Program-made: the position numbers and the translations under genes
Source: Chloroflexota bacterium
GTDB taxonomy: Bacteria > Chloroflexota > Limnocylindria > P2-11E
Length of the DNA: 14,840 nt
NCBI GenBank assembly: GCA_005883775.1
Contig: VBEU01000067.1
Location: 1 to 14,840, forward strand
Direction of reading: 5' to 3'
The notes under the pieces: model-generated
Databases searched by the model: none
Told to the model about the DNA's origin: nothing
The model's input: only the letters and a program-made list of their open reading frames with translations
Part shown: piece after piece, positions 1-7,930 of the stretch
Layout of the letters: every line of letters starts with the position of its first letter
How positions within the stretch are numbered: the stretch's first letter is position 1

Positions 1-193
1 CGAGCTCTGTGGGCGCGCGGTCTTCGTCTGGCTCACCCGTTGCCGCCTCGGCGATGGTCGCGTCGTCGAGTTCGGCGAGCTCGACCAGATCCTCGTCGGC
101 TTCGCCGTCAGCCGCATCCTCCAGGGATTCTTCTATTGATTTGCTGACGTCGATCGGCCGCTCGACTTTTTTTCGGAAGCGCCTCCACGGCAT
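1..193 (-). CDS. Unrecognised acidic protein, N-terminal part (runs off the left edge)
   Basis: I read an open frame from ATG at 193-191 to the window edge, 64 residues with no stop. The ATG overlaps the pyrK stop in a TGATG junction, so the gene is probably translationally coupled to pyrK and belongs to the same operon. The first dozen residues are basic (MPWRRFRKKVER). After that the chain is strongly acidic and Ala-rich, with many Asp and Glu and no visible domain, signal peptide or membrane segment. It does not resemble the start of PyrD, the partner expected after PyrK. It could be an acidic N-terminal extension on a larger protein whose domain lies outside the window. I do not recognise the family. 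Confidence 0.6.
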   Translation of the reverse strand, partial: MPWRRFRKKVERPIDVSKSIEESLEDAADGEADEDLVELAELDDATIAEAATGEPDEDRAPTEL

Positions 194-1023
194 CAGGCGA
201 TAACTCCGACAGTCGCGGGCTCGCCCTGGTCGAACGCGACGTCGCCGAGGGCGAAGACGGGACCCTCTCGGCATACGCGGGCATTTCCTTCAGAGGTCAC
301 GATCACACAGGCGCGGCAGACGCCCATCGCGCAGCCCATGTGCTGTTCCACGGCGATCTGCGTCTCGAGCAGTGCCGTGCGGCCCGGATACGTCCCTGCG
401 GCACGCTCCGCGTCGTCGCGAAGGCCCCCGAGCGCGGCCAGCATCGGCCACGGACCGCACGCGCAGGCCTGATCGGCCCACTCGAGGAGAGGTCGAATGG
501 CGTCGGTGACCCGTCCTTTGACCCCGAAGGAGCCATCCTCTGTCGTCGTGACGTATTCGACCGTCGCGGGAAGGCGATCGCTCGGCCAAAGATGCGCGAC
601 CGAGCGGCCGCCCATGAGCAGTGTGACATTCCGCCGTCCGGACTCCTGTTCGGCCAGCACCCGCATCGGCGCGATGCCGGTCCCGCCCGCGACAAGCAGC
701 AGGTTCCGCGTCGAGCGTTGGATCACGAACGACGACCCGAGCGGCCCGAGCAGATCGAGCCGGTCACCCTCACGTCGCGAAGCGATCCATTCGCCGCCGG
801 CACCCAGCGCCTTGACGATGAGCTCGATCTCGCCCCCGGAACGGTCGATGCGGTTGAACGAATACGGTCGACGCAGCAGCGGATCGAACGATGGACCGGC
901 GCGGACATGCACGAACTGACCGGCACGCGCCTGGCCCGCGATGCCTGGCGCGGCGACACGCAGGACCGTACCGAGCTGTCCGATCTCGGCCGTCGCGACG
1001 ACCCGTCCGTCCTCGAGGATCAC
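193..1023 (-). CDS. pyrK: Dihydroorotate dehydrogenase electron-transfer subunit PyrK (FAD / 2Fe-2S)
   Basis: 276 residues from GTG at 1023, about the usual PyrK length. PyrK passes electrons from the PyrD FMN site through FAD and a 2Fe-2S cluster to NAD+, in the class 1B dihydroorotate dehydrogenase of pyrimidine synthesis. The N-terminal ferredoxin-reductase-like barrel carries the flavin motif RPYS (52-55). A GGTGIAP nucleotide-binding motif (113-119) and a CGPWPML segment (189-195) follow. The C-terminal cluster ligands are Cys231, Cys236, Cys239 and Cys251, in the PyrK C-x4-C-x2-C-x11-C pattern. The start was chosen because GTG overlaps the stop of the upstream VOC gene (GTGA); the same frame extends further upstream but only as a shadow of that gene. 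pyrD itself is not in the window and may lie further downstream. Confidence 0.93.
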   Translation of the reverse strand: MILEDGRVVATAEIGQLGTVLRVAAPGIAGQARAGQFVHVRAGPSFDPLLRRPYSFNRIDRSGGEIELIVKALGAGGEWIASRREGDRLDLLGPLGSSFVIQRSTRNLLLVAGGTGIAPMRVLAEQESGRRNVTLLMGGRSVAHLWPSDRLPATVEYVTTTEDGSFGVKGRVTDAIRPLLEWADQACACGPWPMLAALGGLRDDAERAAGTYPGRTALLETQIAVEQHMGCAMGVCRACVIVTSEGNARVCREGPVFALGDVAFDQGEPATVGVIA

Positions 1024-1451
1024 AGCGGAACTCCGACGGCGAAGGTATAGCCGTCCGGGTCCTCGAGCACGCAGTCGCGCCAGCCGTGCGGCCAATCGCG
1101 GACCGGGACAAGCACCGTGAACCCGCCGTCCCGCGCGCGCTTTTCGGCCGCGTCCGGATCCACCCCGAGGATCCGGATCTCCGCGCCAAGGCCGCGGCGC
1201 GAGTCCTCGCGGAGGCGCGCGGCCCACGGCATGCGCGCATAGGTGTGGTCCGCGTGCAGTTGAAGCCGCATGCCCTCGCGCTCAAAGGCCGCGAAATCCT
1301 CGTCCGAGTAGAGGAGCCGCAGCTCGAGCACCTTCGTATAAAAGGGGATGCTCCGAACGACGTCACGGACGATGAGGTTCACGCTGAGACCAGAAAGCGT
1401 CCGGCCGTAATCGGCGGCGCTCAGCCAGGGTTCCGTCTTCCGCTTCTTCAC
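1020..1451 (-). CDS. VOC-superfamily (glyoxalase/bleomycin-resistance-like) protein
   Basis: 143 residues from GTG at 1451, one base after the carB stop, ending in a GTGA overlap with pyrK. The sequence has the vicinal-oxygen-chelate layout. A beta strand and helix (LSVNLIVRDVVRSIPFYTKV, about residues 22-41) are followed by an acidic strand region, and the C-terminal half carries the typical EDPDGY signature (about 129-134). Members bind a metal and act on small molecules as isomerases, dioxygenases or resistance proteins. The substrate cannot be read from sequence. It sits inside a pyrimidine operon between carB and pyrK, which is not a standard location. It may be a metabolite-repair or detoxification enzyme co-expressed with the pathway, or merely a passenger; I cannot tell which. 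Confidence 0.85.
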   Translation of the reverse strand: MKKRKTEPWLSAADYGRTLSGLSVNLIVRDVVRSIPFYTKVLELRLLYSDEDFAAFEREGMRLQLHADHTYARMPWAARLREDSRRGLGAEIRILGVDPDAAEKRARDGGFTVLVPVRDWPHGWRDCVLEDPDGYTFAVGVPL

Positions 1452-1452
1452 G

Positions 1453-4400
1453 CTAGTCCGCGGCGGTCGTTACCACCGGCTCCAGCGCGCGATACTCGGC
1501 AAGCGGCGCGACGCTCGTGGTCACGGCGCTTGCGCGGAGGGCCGTGACCACCGCGAGCGCGGTGTCGAGTGACGTCAGGCACGGCACGCGCGCCTCGACC
1601 GCGGCGCGGCGGATGAGAAATCCGTCGCGATCGACGGTCTTGCCCAGGGTCGGCGTGTTGATGACGGCCGCGCACTCGCCAGAGCGGATCAGCTTGAGGA
1701 TGTCCTGACTGCCCTCTGCGAGCTTTTTGATCTCGGTCACGTCGAGACCCAGCGAGCGCACGAGGGCCGCGGTGCCGGAAGTTGCCACGAGGTCGTATCC
1801 GAGCCAGTGGAATCCTTCGATGATCTCCACGACCTCGGGCTTGTCCTTGTCCGCGACGGTAACCAGGATTTTCCCGCTGCGCGCGGGCGCGAGGCCCGCG
1901 GCGACGAGCGACTTCCAGAGCGCGGGCGCGAACGAGCGATCGATCCCCATGACCTCACCCGTGCTTTTCATCTCGGGGTAGCCCTCCGCCGCGACAGACG
2001 ACCCGAGCGCGATGGCGACCGCGATCTTCACCAGCGGCACGCCGGTGACCTTCGTGAGGAAGGGGACGGTCCGGCTCGCGCGCGGGTTCACCTCGAGCAC
2101 CCACACCCGTTCGTTTTCGACGATGAACTGGATGTTCAGGAGGCCCTTCACCGGTAGCGCTTCCGCGATGCGCCGCGTGAGGGCAACGATCTCGTCGCGC
2201 TCGGCGGGAAGCAGGTTCTGTGCGGGATACACCGCGTAGCTGTCGCCGGAGTGGACGCCCGCGCGCTCGATGTGCTCCATGATCCCGGCGACAAGGGTCT
2301 CGCTGCCATCCGAGACGGCGTCGACCTCGACCTCCTTGCCGCGCAGGTACTTGTCGACGAGCACGCGTCCTGTGCCGGCTTCGAGCGCTGAGCGGAAGTA
2401 CCGCTCGAGGTCCTCTGGTCCGTACGCGATCTCCATACCGCGACCACCGAGCACATAACTTGGCCGGACGAGCACGGGGTAGCCGATCTCCGTCGCGACC
2501 GCGAGCGCCTCGGTCGGAGACGAGGCCGTGCCACCCGGCGGTTGCGGGATGCCGAGCGCATCGGCGAAGTCGTGGAAGCGGCGGCGGTCCTCGGCCAGGG
2601 CGATCGCGTCCGCGGACGTGCCCGCGATCTCGCCGCCGATCGCGGCGAGGCGATCAGCGAGATTCAGGGCGGTCTGCCCACCGAACTGCGCGAGCACCGC
2701 TATCGGTCCGGGGCCTTCGTTCTCGAGGACGGCGGCGATGGACTCTTCGTCGAGCGGATCGAAGTAGAGACGTGCGGACGCGTCGAAGTCGGTCGAGACC
2801 GTCTCCGGGTTGCTGTTCACCATGATCGGAGCGACGCCTCTCTCGCGGAGAGCGCCGGCCGATTGCACGCAGCAGCAGTCGAACTCGATGCCCTGCCCGA
2901 TGCGGATCGGCCCGCTGCCGAGGATGACGGCCTTCGGTCCGACGAGTGGCGTGGCCTCGTTTTCCTGCTCGTAGGTCGAGTAGAAGTACGGCGTCACCGC
3001 CTCGAACTCGGCCGCGCACGTGTCGACCATCTTGTAAACGGGCCGGATCCCCCACTGCGTGCGCAGGCGCCGCACGTCCGCGGGCAGCATGCCGGTGAGC
3101 GTCGCGATGTCCGCGTCGGCGAAGCCCATCCGCTTGGCGGCGCGAAGGAGCGCCGGGGTCGGGGTCCTTCCCTGAAGATCGTCCTCCGCGAAGCGGACGA
3201 TGCGCGCGATCTTGCGCAGGAACCAACGATCGATCCGCGTGCGCTCGTGGATGAGCTCGATCTGCGCTCCGCGGCGCAGCGCCGCGAAGAGGCGCCACAG
3301 CCGGTCGTCCGTCGGCTGGGCCGAGAGGAACTCATCGACGAATCGCGTCGGGTCGGTCACCTCCACCCACGCCGGCGCCTCCCAGAGCAGCCCTTGACCC
3401 TTGACCTCGAGGGAACGCAGAGCCTTCAACAGGGATGCTTCGAACGATCGGTCGATGGCCATGACCTCACCGGTCGCCTTCATCTGGGTCCCGAGCGTCC
3501 GGTCCGCCGCCGCGAACTTGTCGAAGGGCCAGCGCGGGATCTTCACGACGACGTAGTCGAGTGCGGGCTCGAACGCGGCCGTCGTCTTCTTCGTCACCGC
3601 GTTGGGGATCTCGTGCAGGCGCTTGCCGATCGCGATCTTGGCGGCCACCCGTGCGATCGGGTAGCCCGTCGCCTTGGAGGCGAGCGCCGAGCTCCGCGAG
3701 ACCCGCGGGTTCACCTCAATGACGAAGTAAGGCACCTGCGCCTCGGGATCCGTGGTCGGCGAGCGGTCCGGGTCCAGCGCGAACTGCACGTTGCACCCGC
3801 CCTCGATCCCGAGCGCTCGGATGATCCGCAACGCCGCGGACCGGAGCATCTGGTACTCCTTGTCCGTGAGCGTTTGAGACGGCGCCACGACGATGGAATC
3901 CCCGGTGTGCACGCCCATCGGATCGATGTTCTCCATGTTGCAGACGGTGATGCACGTGTCCGCGCCGTCGCGCATGACCTCGTACTCGATCTCCTTCCAT
4001 CCGAGGAGCGATCGCTCGACGAGCACCTGCCCGATCGGCGAAGCCGCCACACCGCTCATCACGCGAACCGTGAGCTCCGCGGCGTCGTTCGCGACGCCAC
4101 CGCCGGTGCCGCCGAGGGTGAAGGCCGGCCGGACGACGAGCGGATAACCGACGCGCGCCGCGAATGCGAGTGCCTCCTGGACCGAGTGCGCGGTGATCGA
4201 CTCCGGAACGGGCTCGCCGATCGAAAGAAGGAGCTGCTTGAAGGCCTCGCGATCTTCAGCCTGCTGGATGGCCGAAAGGGGCGTGCCGAGGAGACGCACG
4301 CCATACCGTTCCAGGACCCCTGATTCGGCGAGCTGCACCGCGAGGTTCAGGCCGGTCTGCCCGCCGAGCGTCGCGAGGAGTCCGCTCGGCCGCTCTCTTT

Positions 4401-4612
4401 CGATGATCCGCTCGAGGACGTCGACGGTGAGCGGCTCGAGGTAGGATATCCGCCACACCGGGGTCGGTCATGATCGTCGCGGGGTTCGAGTTGACGAGGA
4501 CGGTCTCGATCCCTTCCTCGCGGAGCGCGCGGCACGCCTGCGTTCCGGCATAGTCGAACTCCGCGGCCTGGCCGATGAGGATCGGGCCGCTCCCGATGAT
4601 CAGAACTTTCAT
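1453..4612 (-). CDS. carB: Carbamoyl-phosphate synthase large subunit CarB, with a frameshift near codon 55
   Basis: CarB makes carbamoyl phosphate from bicarbonate, ammonia and two ATP, for pyrimidines and arginine. The start is ATG 4612 in an ATGA overlap with the phzF-like stop. It opens with MKVLIIGSGPILIGQAAEFD, the classic CarB N-terminus. That frame holds to Asp55 (4450-4448). The conserved sequence then resumes in another frame from Ser-Tyr-Leu-Glu-Pro (TCC at 4446-4444) and runs unbroken to TAG at 1455-1453. One base lies between the two parts where the family has a further residue, consistent with loss of 2 bases. Both ATP-grasp halves are present; the second begins with a repeated GSGPIRIGQGIEFD near 2920. 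The oligomerisation region and the C-terminal MGS-like allosteric domain are also present. The total is about 1050 residues, near the normal length. As written only the part from a GTG at 4458 would be called. A sequencing indel is more likely than decay. Confidence 0.93.
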
Positions 4613-5454
4613 ATATCGAGCCACCCGCCGCCCATCGCGACGCAGCGACCGCCGACCCGTACGGCCGTGATCGCTGCGCCGGCGCGATCGACCTCGATAT
4701 CGAGGATGCTCGGTCGGCCGATCTCGAATCCTTGCTCGACGCGGATGCGCGTCGTGGGCGCGGCCTGCACGAGCTCGTGGACGACGAGGTACGCGCCGAG
4801 CGGGCCCTGGGCCGAACCGGTCGCGGGGTCCTCGCCGATGCCCAGACCCTGATCGAACATGCGCCCATGCACGTGCGAGCCGGACCGCTCGCCGCTCACC
4901 GCGAACGCGTAGACGCTCGCGTCGAGCCCCGCCGGACGACGTGCCCGACGGACGGCCTTCAGGTTCGCAAGCGGGATGTACATGAAGGGAACGCCGGATG
5001 ACCCCATCTGGATCGGCACGTCGTTCCGCACCTCTTCGACGGCGATGCCCAGCGCCTCCGCGGCGGCCTTGCGCGTGATCGTCGTGCCGGTGAACGTGGG
5101 CAGCGGCTGCTCCATCTGGACGAAGCCCTCGCGAATGGTCACGCCGATGACGCCGACGCCCTCCTCGAGCCGCGTCGACCCGTCCTTTCCATCCGCCAGA
5201 ACGTAGGCCGTGCCGAGCGTGGGGTGCCCGGCGAACGGGAGCTCCGTGTCCGGCGTGAACATCCGCACGCGGTGGTCGGCGGCGGCCGAGCTCGGCTTGA
5301 GCACGAAAGTGGTCTCCGAGAGGTGGAGCTCTTTGGCGATCGCCTGCATGGTCTTGGCGTCGAGCCCGCCTGGCTCCCGAAATACAGCGAGGGGGTTGCC
5401 ACCGAACGCTCTGTCCGTGAATACATCGACGAGCCGATACTCGTAGCGAGTCAT
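4609..5454 (-). CDS. PhzF-family isomerase/epimerase
   Basis: 281 residues from ATG 5454, the usual size for the PhzF family (two diaminopimelate-epimerase-like halves). The family catalyses cofactor-free proton shifts or isomerisations; its best-known member acts in phenazine synthesis, but most members have unknown substrates. Family signatures are all visible: the start RLVDVFTDRAFGGNPLAVF, the catalytic Glu47 in LSETTFV, His77 in ELPFAGHPTLG, and Asp209 in GEDPATGSA. No other phenazine genes are present, so that pathway is not suggested. The gene lies between carA and carB and its stop overlaps the carB start (ATGA), so the two are probably co-translated. There is 177 bp of structured non-coding DNA on its upstream side. 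Confidence 0.93.
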   Translation of the reverse strand: MTRYEYRLVDVFTDRAFGGNPLAVFREPGGLDAKTMQAIAKELHLSETTFVLKPSSAAADHRVRMFTPDTELPFAGHPTLGTAYVLADGKDGSTRLEEGVGVIGVTIREGFVQMEQPLPTFTGTTITRKAAAEALGIAVEEVRNDVPIQMGSSGVPFMYIPLANLKAVRRARRPAGLDASVYAFAVSGERSGSHVHGRMFDQGLGIGEDPATGSAQGPLGAYLVVHELVQAAPTTRIRVEQGFEIGRPSILDIEVDRAGAAITAVRVGGRCVAMGGGWLDI

Positions 5455-5467
5455 CGCTTCGACCTGG

Positions 5468-5590
5468 CCGAGACGCGGCGCCGTGGGTCCCCAGGGGCAG
5501 GGGCCCCTGGGCGCGTAGCGACCGATGGGGCACCGGCCGAAGGCCGGGGGGTCCCTGTCGCGTTGAGAGGGTTTCGGCGCCGCGTCTCGG
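5468..5590. repeat. 123-bp palindromic element with 16-bp perfect terminal inverted repeats and internal hairpins
   Basis: Positions 5468-5483 (CCGAGACGCGGCGCCG) are the exact reverse complement of 5575-5590. Between them are two further hairpins. One has a 9-bp stem, 5490-5498 pairing with 5503-5511 around a 4-base loop. The other has a 6-bp stem, 5533-5538 pairing with 5542-5547 around GAA. The element fills most of the 177-bp gap between the truncated carA stop and phzF. It could be a MITE-like or REP/BIME-like mobile palindrome, or an RNA structure or terminator/processing signal between carA and phzF. No clear target-site duplication is seen, and no second copy occurs in this window. Confidence 0.7.
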
Positions 5591-5631
5591 GGTTTGGATC
5601 GATCATCCCCGTGTCGCCCCTCATTTGCGCG

Positions 5632-6651
5632 CTAGCGCTCGTGGGCGAGTCCTTCAACGGAGCCGTCGTTCAGGTTCCGCGACGACACCGCAAAGCCCGC
5701 GCCCGAGGGAATCGAGGCCTCGTCCACCTGGAACTCGTGGTTCTGACTCGTGATCGCTACGCGACCGGTACGCAGGTCCTGCACCGGATGGTTCGCTCCG
5801 TGATGACCGAAGGGCAGTCGTGAAGTGGTCGCCCCGATGGCGCGGCCGACCAGCTGATGGCCAAGGCAGATCCCGAGGATCGGGAGGGCGCGGTTCATCC
5901 CGCGCGATGCAGCCGCTTCGACGAGCGTGCGGGTCGCCGCGGCGATGAGGGGGATCGCGGCGGGGTCGCCCGGCCCGTTCGAGATGACGATGCCGTCCGG
6001 CGACCACGAGAGGATCTCGCGGGCCATCGCGGTCGCGGGAAAGGTCTTGACGGTCGCGCCCTTCTGCACCAGACATCGGATCTGGTTCTCCTTCACGCCC
6101 GTGTCCAGGAGCGCGACCTTCGGACCGCTGCCGACCTGACGCTCGAGCCCGGTGGATTCGACGACGAGCGGTTTGGCGGCGAGCGGCTGGATCGATCGCG
6201 CCGTGGCCACCGCCTCGCGCGCGATGTCCTCGGTCTGCGAACGGTGCGGGGGGACCTGCAGGATGACTCCGCGCAGCGTCCCTTTGGCGCGAAGGCGACG
6301 GACGAGAGCGCGCGTGTCGATCCCGGCAAGGCCCGGAACCCCGTACGAGCGGAGGTATGCGTCGAGATCGATCGTTCCCTCGCGGCACGTGCCGACGAGC
6401 TCGCGGACGATGAGCCCTTCGACCCACGGACGCCGACTCTCGCCGGCGCGATCGAACGTTCCGTAGTTTCCGATCAGCGGATAGGTCAGGACGACGATCT
6501 GCCCGTTGTACGAGGCGTCCGAGGCGATCTCCTGGTAGCCGGTCATCGCCGTGTTGAACACGACTTCGCCCGACGCCGACTGGCCGTCGCCGAACGCCTC
6601 TCCCCACCACGTGGAGCCGTCCTCCAGCCCGAGGACCGCCGCCCTGGTCAT
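5632..6651 (-). CDS. carA: Carbamoyl-phosphate synthase small subunit CarA, C-terminally truncated
   Basis: CarA is the glutaminase that supplies ammonia to CarB. From ATG 6651 it reads MTRAAVLGLEDG and carries the CarA-specific N-terminal domain (GEVVFNTAMTGYQEI, LTYPLIGNYG). It then enters a class I glutamine amidotransferase domain with NGPGDP (225-230) and the nucleophile Cys262 in GICLGHQ. It stops after NDGSVEGLAHER at residue 339. Family members continue for about 25-45 residues, including the Q-x-HPE segment with the catalytic His and Glu. I translated all three frames of 5455-5631 and found no trace of that segment. As written the glutaminase should be inactive, although ammonia-dependent synthesis by CarB could remain. 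The start is fixed by homology and lies only about 3 nt from the predicted transcription start. Confidence 0.92.
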   Translation of the reverse strand: MTRAAVLGLEDGSTWWGEAFGDGQSASGEVVFNTAMTGYQEIASDASYNGQIVVLTYPLIGNYGTFDRAGESRRPWVEGLIVRELVGTCREGTIDLDAYLRSYGVPGLAGIDTRALVRRLRAKGTLRGVILQVPPHRSQTEDIAREAVATARSIQPLAAKPLVVESTGLERQVGSGPKVALLDTGVKENQIRCLVQKGATVKTFPATAMAREILSWSPDGIVISNGPGDPAAIPLIAAATRTLVEAAASRGMNRALPILGICLGHQLVGRAIGATTSRLPFGHHGANHPVQDLRTGRVAITSQNHEFQVDEASIPSGAGFAVSSRNLNDGSVEGLAHER

Positions 6652-6652
6652 A

Positions 6653-6691
6653 GTTGCATAACTATACGTTTCCGATGCATAAAGATGCAAC
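6653..6691 (-). promoter_or_regulatory. Tandem arginine-box-like operators overlapping the carA promoter
   Basis: Two 18-bp imperfect palindromes, read on the minus strand, lie directly before carA. The distal one is GTTGCATCTTTATGCATC (6691-6674) and the proximal one is AACGTATAGTTATGCAAC (6670-6653). They are separated by exactly 3 bp, so their centres are 21 bp apart. That is the box size and spacing known for paired ArgR operators. The distal core TGCAT-CTTT-ATGCA fits the general TGNAT-4-ATNCA pattern; the proximal core matches mainly in its right half. Only 15 of these 39 bases are G or C, in otherwise GC-rich DNA. Binding would cover both promoter hexamers. The regulator gene is not in this window, so ArgR is an inference. 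Confidence 0.7.
6661..6690 (-). promoter_or_regulatory. Sigma-70-type promoter of carA, giving a near-leaderless transcript
   Basis: On the minus strand TTGCAT (6690-6685) is followed after 18 bp by TATAGT (6666-6661), five of six matches to the -10 consensus. The predicted first transcribed base is an A at about 6654, only 3 nt before the carA ATG. No Shine-Dalgarno sequence fits in that space, so carA is probably translated from an essentially leaderless mRNA. The promoter is contained within the arginine-box-like pair and lies in the 52-bp gap between pyrC and carA. Confidence 0.65.
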
Positions 6692-6703
6692 TGCCCCTCG
6701 AGC

Positions 6704-7930
6704 TCAGCGACCGTTGACCGCTTCGGCGACACGAGCCGCTCCTTCATAGCGGAGTTCCCCATCGACGACCGTCGCGACCACCCGCCCGGTGAGCGTTCGT
6801 CCGATGAGCGGAGTGTTCTTTCCCTTCGACGCGAGCTCGTCGGCCCGCACGACCCACTCCACATCGCGATCGATCACCGCCCAGTCATCTCTCGGAAGGT
6901 CGCTGCCGAGCACGCGCGCGGGCCCGAGCGTGAGCGCGTCGATCACCGTACCCAGAGCTGCCCAGTGGACGCCCACTCCACCCAGCACGAGGGCGAGCGC
7001 CGTCTCGAGACCGGAGATCCCGAAGGCGGCCTGATCGAACTCAACGTCCTTCTTCACCGAGGCGTGCGGCGCATGGTCCGTCGCGATGGCGTCCACCGTC
7101 CCATCAACGAGGCCCGCCCAGAGAGCGCGGACGTCCGCGCGCCCTCGCAGTGGAGGGTTCACCTTCGTCGAAGAGTCGTACGGCACGGCGAGGAGAGCCT
7201 CGTCCTCGACCTCCCACGCGAGGGCGCGCGAGCCCGCGACCCATTCATCGGTCATCGCGAGGTGGTGCGGCGTGACATCGCACGTAACGGGGACGCCATC
7301 GGCCTTGGCGCGTCGCACGAGCTCGATCGACCCGGCGGTGGAGAGATGCGTCAGATGCAAGTTCGCTCCGGTCATCCGCGCGAGCGCGATGTCACGCGCG
7401 ACGGCGCTCTCCTCCGCGGCGGCGGGCATGCCCGGAAGTCCAAGGCGCGCGGAGACCGAGCCTTCGTGCATGACGCCCTTCGCCGAGAGAGCGAGGTCTT
7501 GAGCGTGCTCGATGACGGGCCGGCCGGTCACGCGCGCGTACTCGAGCGCACTGCGGAACAAATGCGAGTCCTCCACCGGAGACCCGTCGTCCGAAAAGGC
7601 GATCGCGCCGGCCGCGGCGAGCTCGACCATGTCGGCGAGCTCGCGGCCTTTTCGGCCACGCGTGATCGCGGCGACGTAGCGCACTCGCGCCCCGTCGACA
7701 GTCTTGCCGCGAGCCAGTAGCTCTTTGAGCAGACCCGGTGAGTCGATCGCGGGCTCGGTGTTCGGCATCGCGCAGATCGTGGTGAAGCCGCCGCGCAAAG
7801 CGGCCCGTCGACCGGTCTCGATCGTCTCGGAGTCCTCGAAACCGGGCTCGCGCAGGTGTGCGTGTAGGTCGATGAAGCCCGGGACCACGAGGTACCCCTT
7901 CGCCTCGAACGCGCGCCGATCGAACTTCAT
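6704..7930 (-). CDS. pyrC: Dihydroorotase PyrC, with a short N-terminus
   Basis: 408 residues from ATG 7930. It cyclises carbamoyl-aspartate to dihydroorotate using an amidohydrolase metal centre. The metal ligands of the Bacillus/Aquifex-type enzyme are visible: His23 and His25 in DLHAHLREPG, the Asp pair in AFSDDG (114-115), His142 in EHAQD, His195 in LHLTHLST and Asp285 in ATDHAPH. The start overlaps the pyrB stop as ATGA. Related enzymes usually carry about 45-50 residues before the metal-binding PGFxDLHxH motif, in strands of the small composite domain; here there are fewer than 20. The same frame upstream is only a shadow of pyrB, so the short N-terminus appears genuine in this sequence. 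The gene ends 52 bp before carA. Confidence 0.94.
   Translation of the reverse strand: MKFDRRAFEAKGYLVVPGFIDLHAHLREPGFEDSETIETGRRAALRGGFTTICAMPNTEPAIDSPGLLKELLARGKTVDGARVRYVAAITRGRKGRELADMVELAAAGAIAFSDDGSPVEDSHLFRSALEYARVTGRPVIEHAQDLALSAKGVMHEGSVSARLGLPGMPAAAEESAVARDIALARMTGANLHLTHLSTAGSIELVRRAKADGVPVTCDVTPHHLAMTDEWVAGSRALAWEVEDEALLAVPYDSSTKVNPPLRGRADVRALWAGLVDGTVDAIATDHAPHASVKKDVEFDQAAFGISGLETALALVLGGVGVHWAALGTVIDALTLGPARVLGSDLPRDDWAVIDRDVEWVVRADELASKGKNTPLIGRTLTGRVVATVVDGELRYEGAARVAEAVNGR

Noticed and set aside
2542..4323. Long plus-strand open frame (593 codons) opposite carB
   Set aside because: It is rich in Arg, Asp, Glu and Leu in the pattern of an antisense shadow of a GC-rich gene, and the minus strand is unmistakable CarB.
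5451..5657. Minus-strand open frame across the carA-phzF gap
   Set aside because: Its Pro/Arg/Ala-rich translation follows from the palindromic element and does not match the missing CarA tail or any family.
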